Translations under genes and position numbers: made by a program | The notes under the pieces: generated by a model | Seen by the model: only the letters and a program-made list of their open reading frames with translations | Told to the model about the DNA's origin: nothing | The model's database searches: none | Shown here: positions 1-8,030 of the stretch, in pieces | How positions within the stretch are numbered: position 1 is the first letter of the stretch | Layout of the letters: each line of letters opens with the position of its first letter | From: a virus | IMG/VR virus record: IMGVR_UViG_3300015262_000016 | Location: 1 to 46,807 of that record | Length of the DNA stretch: 46,807 nucleotides | Direction: 5' to 3' (one strand)

Positions 1-235
1 GACCGGAAACGGTCGGTGCAGAACCCTTCAAATTCGGCGAAACCCCTGATGCGCGCATCGAGGCAACGCCGAGCCAAGCCTCGCGGCGAGATGCAGCGAG
101 GAAGGTGTAGAGACTAGACGGGGGGCGCCTAAGGCGCACGGGCAGCGGTCACGCCCGCGCGCGACGGTGAAGGCATAGTCCAGCGCACGAACGGTTCGCG
201 CACGCGACGCCGGCTTTGAAAGAAGCAGTGTGACG
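1..235 (+). ncRNA. Group I intron (3' part) in tRNA-Leu(UAA)
   Basis: This is a self-splicing group I intron of the small Azoarcus tRNA type, truncated on the left by the window edge, so P1 and the 5' exon are not seen. Visible core: a P2-like hairpin with a GAAA loop (1-14), the P3/P4 strand around 28-46 (AAATTCGGCGAAACC), the GGCAACGCCGAGCCAAGC stretch at 62-79, the P7 strand at 101-121 (GGTGTAGAGACTAGACGG), GCCTAAGGC at 127-135, the P7'/P3' strand at 166-182 (GGTGAAGGCATAGTCCA), a P9-like GAAA hairpin around 212-226, and a terminal omega G at 235. These blocks match, from memory, the Azoarcus tRNA-Ile intron core in the same order. The exact 3' splice site is inferred from the tRNA structure. 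Confidence 0.9.
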
Positions 236-287
236 AAAATCCGCCGCCTTAACTGGCTTGCCGGTTCGAGTCCGGTCCCCGGCACCA
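236..287 (+). tRNA. tRNA-Leu(UAA), 3' exon
   Basis: The exon starts AAAATCCGCC (anticodon positions 35-36, then 37-38 and the 3' anticodon-stem strand). It continues through a long leucine-type variable arm, the T arm (GCCGG-TTCGAGT-CCGGT) and the acceptor strand CCCCGGC with an encoded ACCA end. The intron sits inside the UAA anticodon loop, the place used by cyanobacterial tRNA-Leu(UAA) introns. Only the 3' exon is in the window. Its last 23 bases are the phage attachment core, so integration restores an intact tRNA 3' end. Confidence 0.85.
265..287 (+). repeat. attL core (23-bp direct repeat)
   Basis: The 23 bases covering the T loop to the CCA end of tRNA-Leu are repeated exactly at 46532-46554. 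Sequence identity ends on both sides of the repeat. The two copies bound the integrase-to-excisionase segment, as expected for a tRNA-targeted tyrosine integrase. Confidence 0.95.
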
Positions 288-355
288 CGACTATCTACGG
301 GTATCGACAGCGAATGTCGAAATCCTTATAAATCAAGGGTTTGGCTTTTCGTCGA

Positions 356-384
356 TAGACGATGCTTTTCTATTTCCGTACAAT
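356..384 (+). promoter_or_regulatory. Probable integrase promoter
   Basis: TAGACG (356-361), a 17-bp spacer and TACAAT (379-384) give a reasonable sigma70 promoter 32 bp upstream of the integrase start. A short inverted repeat (CGACA/TGTCG, 304-318) lies upstream and could be an arm or regulator site; that is only a guess. Confidence 0.5.
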
Positions 385-416
385 GCTTTCCCCAAGAATT
401 ACGCACGGGGTTACGC

Positions 417-1448
417 ATGGCATCGATCACAAAATACAAGACTGGCTACCGCGCACAGGTGTATGTCGCGGGCGTACGGGATTCCCAGGTGTTTCGCACA
501 CAGCGCGACGCGCGGGCGTGGGCCGCCGACCGCGAGCGAGAATTGCGACAGCAGCAAGACACACCTGCGGCGGACCTGCATACGGTTCGCGACATGCTTA
601 CGCGCTACAGTGCCGATGTCTCAGTGAACAAGAAGGGCGGGCGTTCGGAGCAGCTTCGAATTGCAGCCTTTCTCAAGAACTTCCCCACCTTCGCGGACAA
701 GACACTGTCCGCAGTCAAAACACCCGACCTCGCCGCATGGCGCGATGCACGTCTCAAGGGCTTCATCGCGCCGGATGGTAGAAAGGTCGCGGCCGTATCC
801 TCCGCCTCTGTTCTGCGTGACATCAACTGGCTTCGCAATGCGTTCTCGGTCGCTCGCCTTGAGTGGCATTGGATTGAACATAAGCCATTCGACGGCTTGA
901 AGATGCCGGCAGAGCCGCCGCCGCGAGACCGCCGAATTTCCGCATTCAAAGAGGTAAAGCCGCTGTGCCGCTGGCTTGGCTACAAGACCGGCCAAGTGCC
1001 CCAGACGAAGTATCAAGAGGTCGCGCTCGCGTTCCTTGTTGCGCTACGTACCGCCATGCGGGCAGGTGAGATTTTGAGTCTCGGAAAAGACACACTAAAT
1101 CTCAACAAGGGCGTCGCTTCCGTTCCGCATAAGATGCAGTACCTAACGGGCCGACTTCGTGCGATCCCGCTCTCACGACAGGCGATTCGTCTGCTTAAGC
1201 CGGTGGCCGGTCGGGACAAGTGCTTTTCAATTTCGTCCGCATCGCTCGATACCTTATTCAGGAAGGCGCGGGATGGCCTCCTTATTGAAGGGCTTCACTT
1301 TCACGACTCGCGCGCCGAAGCGCTTACCCGGTTCTCCAGAAAGGTCGACGTAATGACGCTTGCGAAAATTAGCGGCCACAAGGATTTGTCGATCCTCCAA
1401 AACACGTACTACCGAGAAACTGCCGAGGATATTGCGGCGCGGCTATAA
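417..1448 (+). CDS. int: Tyrosine recombinase (phage integrase)
   Basis: This enzyme catalyses site-specific recombination between attP and the tRNA-Leu attB. The 343-residue protein has an N-terminal arm-binding part (MASITKYKTGYRAQVYV), a core-binding region and a C-terminal catalytic domain with R215 (AMRAGEIL), H296-x-x-R299 (FHDSR), H321 (SGHKDLS) and Y331/Y332 (NTYYR). The frame is open back to 258 inside the tRNA, but the ATG at 417 begins a typical integrase N-terminus and follows a GGGG stretch. The gene reads away from attL and ends convergently with Rz1, the two stop regions overlapping by a few bases. Confidence 0.95.
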   Translation: MASITKYKTGYRAQVYVAGVRDSQVFRTQRDARAWAADRERELRQQQDTPAADLHTVRDMLTRYSADVSVNKKGGRSEQLRIAAFLKNFPTFADKTLSAVKTPDLAAWRDARLKGFIAPDGRKVAAVSSASVLRDINWLRNAFSVARLEWHWIEHKPFDGLKMPAEPPPRDRRISAFKEVKPLCRWLGYKTGQVPQTKYQEVALAFLVALRTAMRAGEILSLGKDTLNLNKGVASVPHKMQYLTGRLRAIPLSRQAIRLLKPVAGRDKCFSISSASLDTLFRKARDGLLIEGLHFHDSRAEALTRFSRKVDVMTLAKISGHKDLSILQNTYYRETAEDIAARL

Positions 1449-1688
1449 CTTCCCTGTTGCCGCCATCCACGCCCGGAGGGCGGCTTTATCTCGCCAGTCA
1501 CACGCCTCCATTGCGGCCCGCTCGTTTATCAAAGCCTGAGCTAAGTCCGCGACCGTCTTGCCGGCCGGTCTCGGAGCATGGGCGCAGTCTTGCAAGTACG
1601 CGTCCGGAATCCTTCCCGCACTCCCCGAAGCACACCCCGCCAATAGGGCCGCGAGCAACACGGCCGCTCCTGCATTAATTCCCCTCAT
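1443..1688 (-). CDS. Rz1: Rz1-like spanin lipoprotein
   Basis: This is the outer-membrane spanin subunit, which works with Rz to disrupt the outer membrane at lysis. The 81-residue protein starts MRGINAGAAVLLAALLAGCASG: a signal sequence with lipobox LAGC. Its ATG lies within the last 14 bases of Rz in another frame, the usual nested Rz/Rz1 arrangement. The sequence is not very proline-rich for an Rz1, so the name rests mainly on lipobox, size and position. It is the last gene of the leftward late operon and ends against the convergent integrase gene. Confidence 0.8.
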   Translation of the reverse strand: MRGINAGAAVLLAALLAGCASGSAGRIPDAYLQDCAHAPRPAGKTVADLAQALINERAAMEACDWRDKAALRAWMAATGKL

Positions 1689-1995
1689 TTGAATCCCCGT
1701 AGATTGCGTCCCAGACCGCATCAGGGACGACCGTATCTGCTACTACGGTGTTGTCCTTGACAGCCTTCGCCAGCCGGTCAGAGGCCGTTTCTTGGCGTTT
1801 CCGTGCCTTTTCTTCGGCGATCTTCTGAGCGTCGAGCGCACGGGCGTATCCATCTCGTTCCCGTTCAACCTTCTGCACCCGGTCCTGTAGTTGGCTTGCT
1901 CGCGCGTGTTCGTGCTTCGCGTAGAGTCCCGCTCCGGCCGCAGCTATCGCCGCGACCAGGAACAGAGCCGCGATAATCTGATCAATCCCCCGCAT
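1675..1995 (-). CDS. Rz: Rz-like inner-membrane spanin
   Basis: A 106-residue protein with an N-terminal transmembrane anchor (MRGIDQIIAALFLVAAIAA) and a long charged, coiled-coil periplasmic domain (about residues 30-90), the signature of Rz/i-spanin. ATG 1995 overlaps the holin stop as TGATG, so translation is coupled. An ATG-like start further upstream at 2049 would add holin-overlapping sequence and is less likely. It should act with Rz1 after the endolysin has degraded peptidoglycan. Confidence 0.85.
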   Translation of the reverse strand: MRGIDQIIAALFLVAAIAAAGAGLYAKHEHARASQLQDRVQKVERERDGYARALDAQKIAEEKARKRQETASDRLAKAVKDNTVVADTVVPDAVWDAIYGDSNEGN

Positions 1996-2264
1996 CAGTC
2001 GTCTTTCGTCGGAGTGGGTTGGTCGCCCAGCTTTCGCCACAGGGACCAATCCTTATCGATCAAGCCACGTTTGAGCGCTACCGCAGTACGCGCCACGCGG
2101 GGCAGAGCGCCCCAGATATAGCAGACCGACAACACAATCGAGAGTGCCGCCGCGTAGCTGCTGAGGGGCAGGGTTGTGATGCCGTATAGGGCGGTACCGG
2201 TTGTGACCGTGACCTTACCGGCCGATGCGGCGGCGCTGTCGGCCGCCTCTTGAAAAATTCCCAT
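1995..2264 (-). CDS. Holin (probable, T7/class II-like)
   Basis: An 89-residue protein beginning MGIFQEAADSAAASAG, with two hydrophobic segments (VTTGTALYGITTLPLSSYAA and ALSIVLSVCYIWGAL) and a charged C-terminus. This resembles small phage holins that release or permit activation of the endolysin at lysis. The start at 2264 has a strong AAGGAGAAG ribosome site directly upstream; the longer open frame to 2345 lacks that. It is followed directly by Rz. The partner endolysin lies at 45705-46241, across attP. Confidence 0.7.
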   Translation of the reverse strand: MGIFQEAADSAAASAGKVTVTTGTALYGITTLPLSSYAAALSIVLSVCYIWGALPRVARTAVALKRGLIDKDWSLWRKLGDQPTPTKDD

Positions 2265-2284
2265 CTTCTCCTTGTATGGGCGAG

Positions 2285-3019
2285 CTACAGAACGCCCGTC
2301 ATATCCAAGACCATGAACCGGTAGTGCATGCACTCGCGGTAGCACGTTATGTTTGGAGGATTTCCTCCGTTATAGCGATGTAGTTCCCAGGTGATGACAT
2401 CGCCGGACACACCAACCGCGCTCATCTCCGCGATGTCCCAAAGCCGCTGATTGCTGTTGGTTGACCCGCTGATGTAGTGGGCCGGCCACATGCACGCGAT
2501 AGCAACAGGTCGGCCATAGCTTCGCGACTGCGTACCGACTCCAGGGAAGCCCGTCACAGCCCAGCCGTAGCCGTCGAGGTATTGCCCGGCCACCACGTCA
2601 AGCACTTTGCAAAATGGCTGCGAAGCATCCGCGATGAGTGTTCCGGCTGTGTCGAACACTTGAAACCCGAAGTTTGACGAGGCAGGGGATACGCGCGCGT
2701 ACACGAACAGTCGTACGGTCGTTTGCGATGTTGTAATCAATCTAACCGTGTAGATACTGCCGCTTCTTGTGAAGTCCCACGGCGTAACCATCACTCCGCC
2801 GTCTGCGACAAACGCCCAGAGCGGCGGCTGGTCGGCCCGAAATGTGAAGCTACACAGCCAGAATGTTCCGGTAAATTGGATGCTTGCGTTGTTGTAGACG
2901 GTGTTGATTGTGGTCTGCTGCGATACCGCTGCGAGGCTGGCGGTTAGCTGATAATTCGCCGTCGATCCGTCGATCTGGAACAGACCAGAATCTGTGAACG
3001 CTTGGAACCCTACGGACAT
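2285..3019 (-). CDS. Putative tail-tip/fibre accessory protein
   Basis: 244 residues, beta-rich, with no transmembrane segments. Its start (SVGFQAFTDSGLFQIDGST) resembles that of the upstream 100-residue protein (AVGLQLWDASGRLVLDGST), so the two look like paralogues or modules of one host-recognition apparatus. Start and stop codons overlap (TGATG) with the upstream gene. Being downstream of J and upstream of the holin, it is probably a virion surface protein; its exact role is unknown. Confidence 0.65.
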   Translation of the reverse strand: MSVGFQAFTDSGLFQIDGSTANYQLTASLAAVSQQTTINTVYNNASIQFTGTFWLCSFTFRADQPPLWAFVADGGVMVTPWDFTRSGSIYTVRLITTSQTTVRLFVYARVSPASSNFGFQVFDTAGTLIADASQPFCKVLDVVAGQYLDGYGWAVTGFPGVGTQSRSYGRPVAIACMWPAHYISGSTNSNQRLWDIAEMSAVGVSGDVITWELHRYNGGNPPNITCYRECMHYRFMVLDMTGVL

Positions 3020-3321
3020 CAGTACACGCCGTAAACTAGCCAGCCTTGAACCGGAGTCCGATAGCCGTCGCTAGTAGTGCTGTACCTCCAACGGACGCCA
3101 TTCGCGTCAATGTCGATGATCGGCACGGGCGCGTTCATGCTGATGTGCTTAAACAAAAACTCCGGCATGAATGACCACCACGGAGTACCGTCCGACAGAT
3201 TCGCGCCTACTGCTCCATCGTTTCCATTCACATACACCATGTCTTTGATGCGACCGCATCGGGTGCTACCGTCTAAGACGAGACGCCCGGAGGCGTCCCA
3301 CAGTTGCAGTCCCACGGCCAT
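3019..3321 (-). CDS. Small tail-tip accessory protein
   Basis: A 100-residue protein read from ATG 3321, which overlaps the J stop as TGATG. An N-terminal module (VGLQLWDASGRLVLDGSTR) is followed by an aromatic, beta-rich body (WWSFMPEFLF, VRWRYSTTSDGYRTP). Similar small proteins follow J in other Burkholderia siphoviral prophages as far as I recall. No enzymatic motif is visible. It shares its N-terminal module with the next gene. Confidence 0.6.
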   Translation of the reverse strand: MAVGLQLWDASGRLVLDGSTRCGRIKDMVYVNGNDGAVGANLSDGTPWWSFMPEFLFKHISMNAPVPIIDIDANGVRWRYSTTSDGYRTPVQGWLVYGVY

Positions 3322-6300
3322 CAATAGAACCCCAAGCGATACCGAAGGGTTCCGTTAGCGTCGTATCCACGTACGCCGTTGCTGTCGATGTTCAGTCGAT
3401 TTCCTTGTCCGTCAGTGTTGTTGATTTCGAACCAGCCGCTCTTATCAAGCCGCCATCCTTGCCGCCCAGCCACGTAGTTATCGGACTGGATGTAGCTCCC
3501 AATCATGGCGTTCTTAATGAAGCCGTTCCCGATGAATGCCTCATTGAGGAACACTTGGCCGCCCTGAATAACGAACGGCGACGTTACGGCAGAGCCGTTA
3601 GGATCGAGGACAGCGAATCGTGAAGCCGCGACTAGAACCTGGGATTCCACGTCACCGCCGTTACCATTGACGCCCAAAGAGAGGCCGGCCATGTACGTGC
3701 GGCCGTCCCTGGTGATTTGCGTCTTGACCGTGTACGACGCCGACAATTGGCCGTTGAGGTCAGCGTAGGATTTCGCGACTGTCTGTACTGCCGCCGTGTT
3801 GTCGTTGGCCTTGGCTTCAACCGTCGTGATTCGCTGGGCCTGCGCGCTAATCGCATCCGCACGGGCCTGCGACTCATCGCGCACGGCAGCGATAAGCGAC
3901 GCATTTGCGGACGTGAACTGCGCCGTAGTTGTGTCGATCCGTTGCGACAGGGCAAGGTCTCCCTCCGCACGCGCGGACTGCTCGGACCACACCCCGGCGT
4001 AGACTTCCGTGCTACCCGCGTAGTCGCCATCGCTACCCGCCATGTCAGGAATTACTACCTGGGCTTCAACCTTATCGACACGCCCGGCAAGTGATTTGTC
4101 TCCATCCAATCGGGCCTGTTGCTCGCTTGTGATGCGCGCGTCGTTTTCCTCTACCTTCTGCTTGAGGTCGGGAATCTCTTGGATTGGACCAAGGAGTTCC
4201 TTCGATAGCTCCGTGGATGTAATCTTTCCGACGAGGTAGCCGAGAATTAAATCGGTGTCGGCGGTGGCGGCGCCGCGAACACCCGGCGAAGCAATGTCCG
4301 GATACCACGGCCCGATGTTCCCCGACGTATCTACGAGCCTCGCCCAGAAGTAGAGCGCATGGCCGGCAGCGAGATTGAGAAGGTTCGCAGAACTTGTGGG
4401 ATACCCGTATCGGGATAGCTGGGATGCCTTCTCGAAGCTTGGCGTGTCGCTGTAATAGACCTCCGTGTAAGCGGTGTCCGCCGCGTCAGCCGAGAACGCC
4501 CAAGTTAGGCGGATCGACATGACCTGATCCGTGGAAGCGCTGAATGCGAGCGGCTTAGGGGGACTGCCAGTCTTACCTTGGAGAACCGTCTCGGTCGAGT
4601 ACGCATAGGGCGATACGATGTCCACGGCGTTGACCGCGCGAACACGCGCCGCATAGCGACCGGTGTAGATATTCGATACGTCGATAGACAAGCCGCCGGT
4701 TCGCCCGGCCGTGATCCAATCCCCGTTATCCTTCCGGAATTCCGCGATGTACGCGATTGCATTGGGTGCGGAATCCCAAGCAATCGTCATGTTGGTTCGC
4801 GTGATGCCCTGATCGACTACGACGAACTGTGAAACGCGGACATTGCCGGGCGCTTGCTGGGTGTTAAGCGGTAGGCCGATGATCGGAGCGGGGTCGATTG
4901 CCGCGCCGCTATCCACGGCCGCGTACTTGCCTGGTTCGTGCTGCGTTGCCGAAATTTCGAAGGTGATGCCTTCTTTCTCGGAGACACTGGTGACCCGGAA
5001 AAGCTGCGCCTGTACCTTGCTGCTTTCGACCATCCACACCGCGCCGGCCAGAGGCGTAGTCGAGAATGGGTCAGCGGTTTGAACGAGGCCGTTGGATATA
5101 GACGTGATAGCGCGCTTCTGCGCAATCCCGGTCGGCATGATTACCGTGAGCGAATCACCGGCCGCGATGTCAGGCGGGGCCTGATCCAACGTTACGTGCG
5201 ACGCGTCCTGCACACTGAGTAGACGGCCTCCGATTCGCCGCCGCGCGCGCGCCGGGTCTGCTACGGCAATGACCTGTCCGGGTTGCGCAAGCGTACCGTC
5301 CATACCTACGCTGAACGTCACTGCGTTGGTCTCATACCGCGAGGTCAGGAGCGACCAGTGGCCCACGCGTTGAGCCTGAGAACGGCTTGTGCATCCGAAT
5401 GCGGTTATCTCAGCCTTGTTGATCCCGTAGCGGTTAATGCCGTCTGCGTCCTCAACGTACTCCACGGTTTGCTTATACGCGTTGCCTGGATCGTTGTACG
5501 TGACAAGTGCAGTCGTGTAGCGCGTGCGGAGCGAGCTACCCACATACTTGAACTCGCCTTTTACGACGTTCGCGGCAGTGTAGACGTAGACTGGATCGGA
5601 TGGCATGTCCGACGAGGCGATGACGCTGCCTGCCGACCAATACGCGATCCCACGGAATACGCTGGCGAGGTCTTGAATAACCTTGATGGCGTCTGCGCGG
5701 GACGCGATGTAGCAATTGCAGGTGAAGCGCGGTTCCTGGCCGCCTTTCCCGTCGGACACCAACACATCGCAGTACCGGCCGATTTGGTACAGAGCGTAAC
5801 GGTCGAGCATCGTTGCATCGACGTAACGCCCCAGCCCATAGCGCTTGTTTAGAACTAGATCGTAGAAAATCCACGCCGGGTTATCGGTCCAACCGAATGA
5901 GAACGTTCCGTCCCAAGTCCCCGTATATACGCGCGTCTTTGGGTTGTAGTTCGACGGATACTTAACGAGGAGGCCCAGCACGTCATAGGCCCGCGTCGGC
6001 ATGCTGGAGAACTGCTCCGCATCGATCTGGAGAGCGACCAGCGCGCTATACGGATACGACAGCTTTGCGTCGATGACCTCTGCGTAGCTAACAATGCTCG
6101 TCTTGTCTTGGATGTACTGTGTAGTGCCATCCGGCGTAAGGCGGACGACGCGGACTGTGTACTGTGATTTCGCGCCCGACAGTTCGATACGGTGCGAACG
6201 TGTGTAAGTCGAGCTAGCTTTCCCGTCGAATGCGGTATCGATGACTGTCGAGAACGAGCCGCCGTCCTTGGACACTTGAACCTGATACGCGACCCGATAC

Positions 6301-6722
6301 CCGTAAATGTTCCCAGTATTCGTGTCGGTCTTTGACAGACCGCTAACGCTGAGGGTGATTCGGGCGGCGCTAAGGTCAACGTTCGTGAACGTGTGCGACC
6401 ACGGCTGTTGAGTCGTAAGTGCGACGCCTACTTGCGTTTCCGCTACAGAGCTTTCGAAGCCGGCGATATGCGTCTGGTCAACATAGCCCAGCCGATAATC
6501 GAGTTGCTTGACGTTGAAGTTGTAGGAGCCGTCCGTGTTCTGTAGCGGGGTGTCATTGAAGTAGACACACTGGGCGGGCGTGAGGTTATCTGGAAACCCT
6601 GCAATTGGCCCTTCGCCTAGAAGGTCGAGAATCTGCGCGTATGCGGTACTGCTTAGGGTGTCGTCGGCTTCCACGGGCGATGAACCGCCGCCACCTCCTT
6701 TACTGCCGTGAATCAAGGTCAT
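3321..6722 (-). CDS. J: Tail tip/host specificity protein J
   Basis: The 1133-residue central tail-tip protein forms the distal end of the tail and contacts the host receptor. The N-terminus (GSKGGGGGSSPVEADDTLSS, then LLGEGPIAGFPD) is typical of lambda J. Middle parts carry the J core and fibronectin-III-like segments (around residues 640-830). The C-terminal third has heptad-like repeats (SARAEGDLALSQRIDT, AQRITTVEAKANDNTA) followed by a DUF1983-like domain. It lies directly downstream of tail assembly gene I with an overlapping start, as in lambda. Confidence 0.95.
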   Translation of the reverse strand: MTLIHGSKGGGGGSSPVEADDTLSSTAYAQILDLLGEGPIAGFPDNLTPAQCVYFNDTPLQNTDGSYNFNVKQLDYRLGYVDQTHIAGFESSVAETQVGVALTTQQPWSHTFTNVDLSAARITLSVSGLSKTDTNTGNIYGYRVAYQVQVSKDGGSFSTVIDTAFDGKASSTYTRSHRIELSGAKSQYTVRVVRLTPDGTTQYIQDKTSIVSYAEVIDAKLSYPYSALVALQIDAEQFSSMPTRAYDVLGLLVKYPSNYNPKTRVYTGTWDGTFSFGWTDNPAWIFYDLVLNKRYGLGRYVDATMLDRYALYQIGRYCDVLVSDGKGGQEPRFTCNCYIASRADAIKVIQDLASVFRGIAYWSAGSVIASSDMPSDPVYVYTAANVVKGEFKYVGSSLRTRYTTALVTYNDPGNAYKQTVEYVEDADGINRYGINKAEITAFGCTSRSQAQRVGHWSLLTSRYETNAVTFSVGMDGTLAQPGQVIAVADPARARRRIGGRLLSVQDASHVTLDQAPPDIAAGDSLTVIMPTGIAQKRAITSISNGLVQTADPFSTTPLAGAVWMVESSKVQAQLFRVTSVSEKEGITFEISATQHEPGKYAAVDSGAAIDPAPIIGLPLNTQQAPGNVRVSQFVVVDQGITRTNMTIAWDSAPNAIAYIAEFRKDNGDWITAGRTGGLSIDVSNIYTGRYAARVRAVNAVDIVSPYAYSTETVLQGKTGSPPKPLAFSASTDQVMSIRLTWAFSADAADTAYTEVYYSDTPSFEKASQLSRYGYPTSSANLLNLAAGHALYFWARLVDTSGNIGPWYPDIASPGVRGAATADTDLILGYLVGKITSTELSKELLGPIQEIPDLKQKVEENDARITSEQQARLDGDKSLAGRVDKVEAQVVIPDMAGSDGDYAGSTEVYAGVWSEQSARAEGDLALSQRIDTTTAQFTSANASLIAAVRDESQARADAISAQAQRITTVEAKANDNTAAVQTVAKSYADLNGQLSASYTVKTQITRDGRTYMAGLSLGVNGNGGDVESQVLVAASRFAVLDPNGSAVTSPFVIQGGQVFLNEAFIGNGFIKNAMIGSYIQSDNYVAGRQGWRLDKSGWFEINNTDGQGNRLNIDSNGVRGYDANGTLRYRLGFY

Positions 6723-7294
6723 TTATCGGTTGCTGTGATCCCTTGGCTAATAACGGTGCTGCCGATACGCAGACGACCGTAAGGCAACCCCACAGGGCCG
6801 CCTTGCTCGGTCACGTTCTCCGCGCCGTTGAAGTAGTACGATTGCTTTCGATTGCTGCTGCCGTTCGATGCTGTTGCGTGCGGCGATAGCATTTGAGCGA
6901 CGCCGCCGAGCGCCATAGACGCACCGAGCATCATCATTTGCGTACCGAACGGATTGCCGAAGTACGACGAAACGGCCCCGATAGCCGCTAGCGCGATGCC
7001 TGCAATCGTTTGAAAAAGACCGCCTCGCTTGCTGCCGCGAATGATCGGCGCGATCCGTACTGCGTTGTCGCCAACAGGCGCGGGTATGTCGTCCTCGCAG
7101 ATATTGCGACGACCTACGAACACGGCGTACTCAATGCCGCGATCCCGGCTTGTCATGAGTTCACGCTCAAACCCCGGAACCATTGCACATAGAGCTTTTA
7201 GTGCGTCTCTCGTACTGCGAATTACAAAGCGATGCTCACGGCCGAACATCGCCCCTAGTCGCCCGTATAGGCGAACGATCCGGGGTTTATCCAA
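6719..7294 (-). CDS. I: Tail assembly protein I
   Basis: A 191-residue lambda I-family protein needed to initiate tail assembly with K, J and L. It begins with a ubiquitin-like domain (RIVRLYGRLGAMFGREHRF). A glycine/alanine-rich hydrophobic stretch (GLFQTIAGIALAAIGAVSSY, ASMALGGVAQML) follows, typical of this family. The C-terminal portion QGGPVGLPYGRLRIGS is the conserved end. The gene order K-I-J is that of lambda. Confidence 0.9.
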   Translation of the reverse strand: MDKPRIVRLYGRLGAMFGREHRFVIRSTRDALKALCAMVPGFERELMTSRDRGIEYAVFVGRRNICEDDIPAPVGDNAVRIAPIIRGSKRGGLFQTIAGIALAAIGAVSSYFGNPFGTQMMMLGASMALGGVAQMLSPHATASNGSSNRKQSYYFNGAENVTEQGGPVGLPYGRLRIGSTVISQGITATDK

Positions 7295-7298
7295 TAAG

Positions 7299-8030
7299 TC
7301 AGTCCTTGTAGCGCAGTACGTCGGTTAGGAAGGGGAGATAGCGGGGAAGGGTGTCGTGTCGCGACGCCTCACCCCAAAGGTGATGGAGGATTTCGTCGTC
7401 ACCGGTGTAGACAGCCGCATGATTCGGCACGTCGTTAGGGCTTCGGATTTTCATCAATAGCACGTCACCTACCTGCAAATCTGCGGCGCGGCCCACTGAA
7501 TAGAAGCCGGCCTCCTTGTAGTGCTGCGTGTATAGGTTCGACACTCCATCCTTCCACCACTCTCCAGAGCGGGAGAAGTCCGGCAGAGCTACGCCACGAA
7601 CTTGCTTGTAGTAGCGACGAATGAGGCCGTAGCAATCATTCGTGCCGTGAGAGAATTCACAGCCAACTAGCGGGGCTTCATAGCCGCTTGGTGAGAACTC
7701 GCACCAATCGTCTACCGCGATGCTGCCGTCTGCCTGGACGCCAAGGCTCACGATGATCCACTGCGGAACACCGCCATCTTCGCAGGCTGTTAGGTCTGCT
7801 TGGCTGGGTTGAGCGCTTGCGCCAGGATGGGAATGTACGATCGCCTGAATCGGGCCGATATCCTCCGCCGCCGCATAGTCGTCGGGCGCAATCGCGAAAG
7901 CATCACGGGGCGTAGGCGATGTGTTGCGGCATGGAATGTATTGTCCGGAAACGATGAGGCCGCAGCACTCGTCCGGATACTGCGCAAGGGCATGTCTAGC
8001 GATGTCCTCACGCAGCCCTGAATCAATCAT
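7299..8030 (-). CDS. K: Tail assembly protein K (JAB/NlpC-P60)
   Basis: 243 residues with two domains. An N-terminal JAB/MPN isopeptidase-like metal site (HSHPGASAQPSQAD) is followed by a C-terminal NlpC/P60 cysteine peptidase (Cys in GTNDCYGLIRRYY, His in PNHAAVYTG). The protein belongs to lambda K and acts in tail-tip assembly or local peptidoglycan digestion. ATG 8030 overlaps the L stop as ATGA with GGAGGACT upstream; the longer frame to 8105 is an extension into gene L. Confidence 0.93.
   Translation of the reverse strand: MIDSGLREDIARHALAQYPDECCGLIVSGQYIPCRNTSPTPRDAFAIAPDDYAAAEDIGPIQAIVHSHPGASAQPSQADLTACEDGGVPQWIIVSLGVQADGSIAVDDWCEFSPSGYEAPLVGCEFSHGTNDCYGLIRRYYKQVRGVALPDFSRSGEWWKDGVSNLYTQHYKEAGFYSVGRAADLQVGDVLLMKIRSPNDVPNHAAVYTGDDEILHHLWGEASRHDTLPRYLPFLTDVLRYKD

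Noticed and set aside
1-287. Reading the left flank as tmRNA
   Set aside because: GAGACTAGACGG recalled tmRNA at first, but there is no tag frame; the blocks fit a group I intron core in order and the end is a tRNA-Leu exon.
28-288. Minus-strand frame antisense to the intron and tRNA
   Set aside because: The region is structured RNA; the frame is open only because of GC content.
5283-5852. 189-codon plus-strand frame opposite J
   Set aside because: Antisense to conserved J sequence, no supporting signals.
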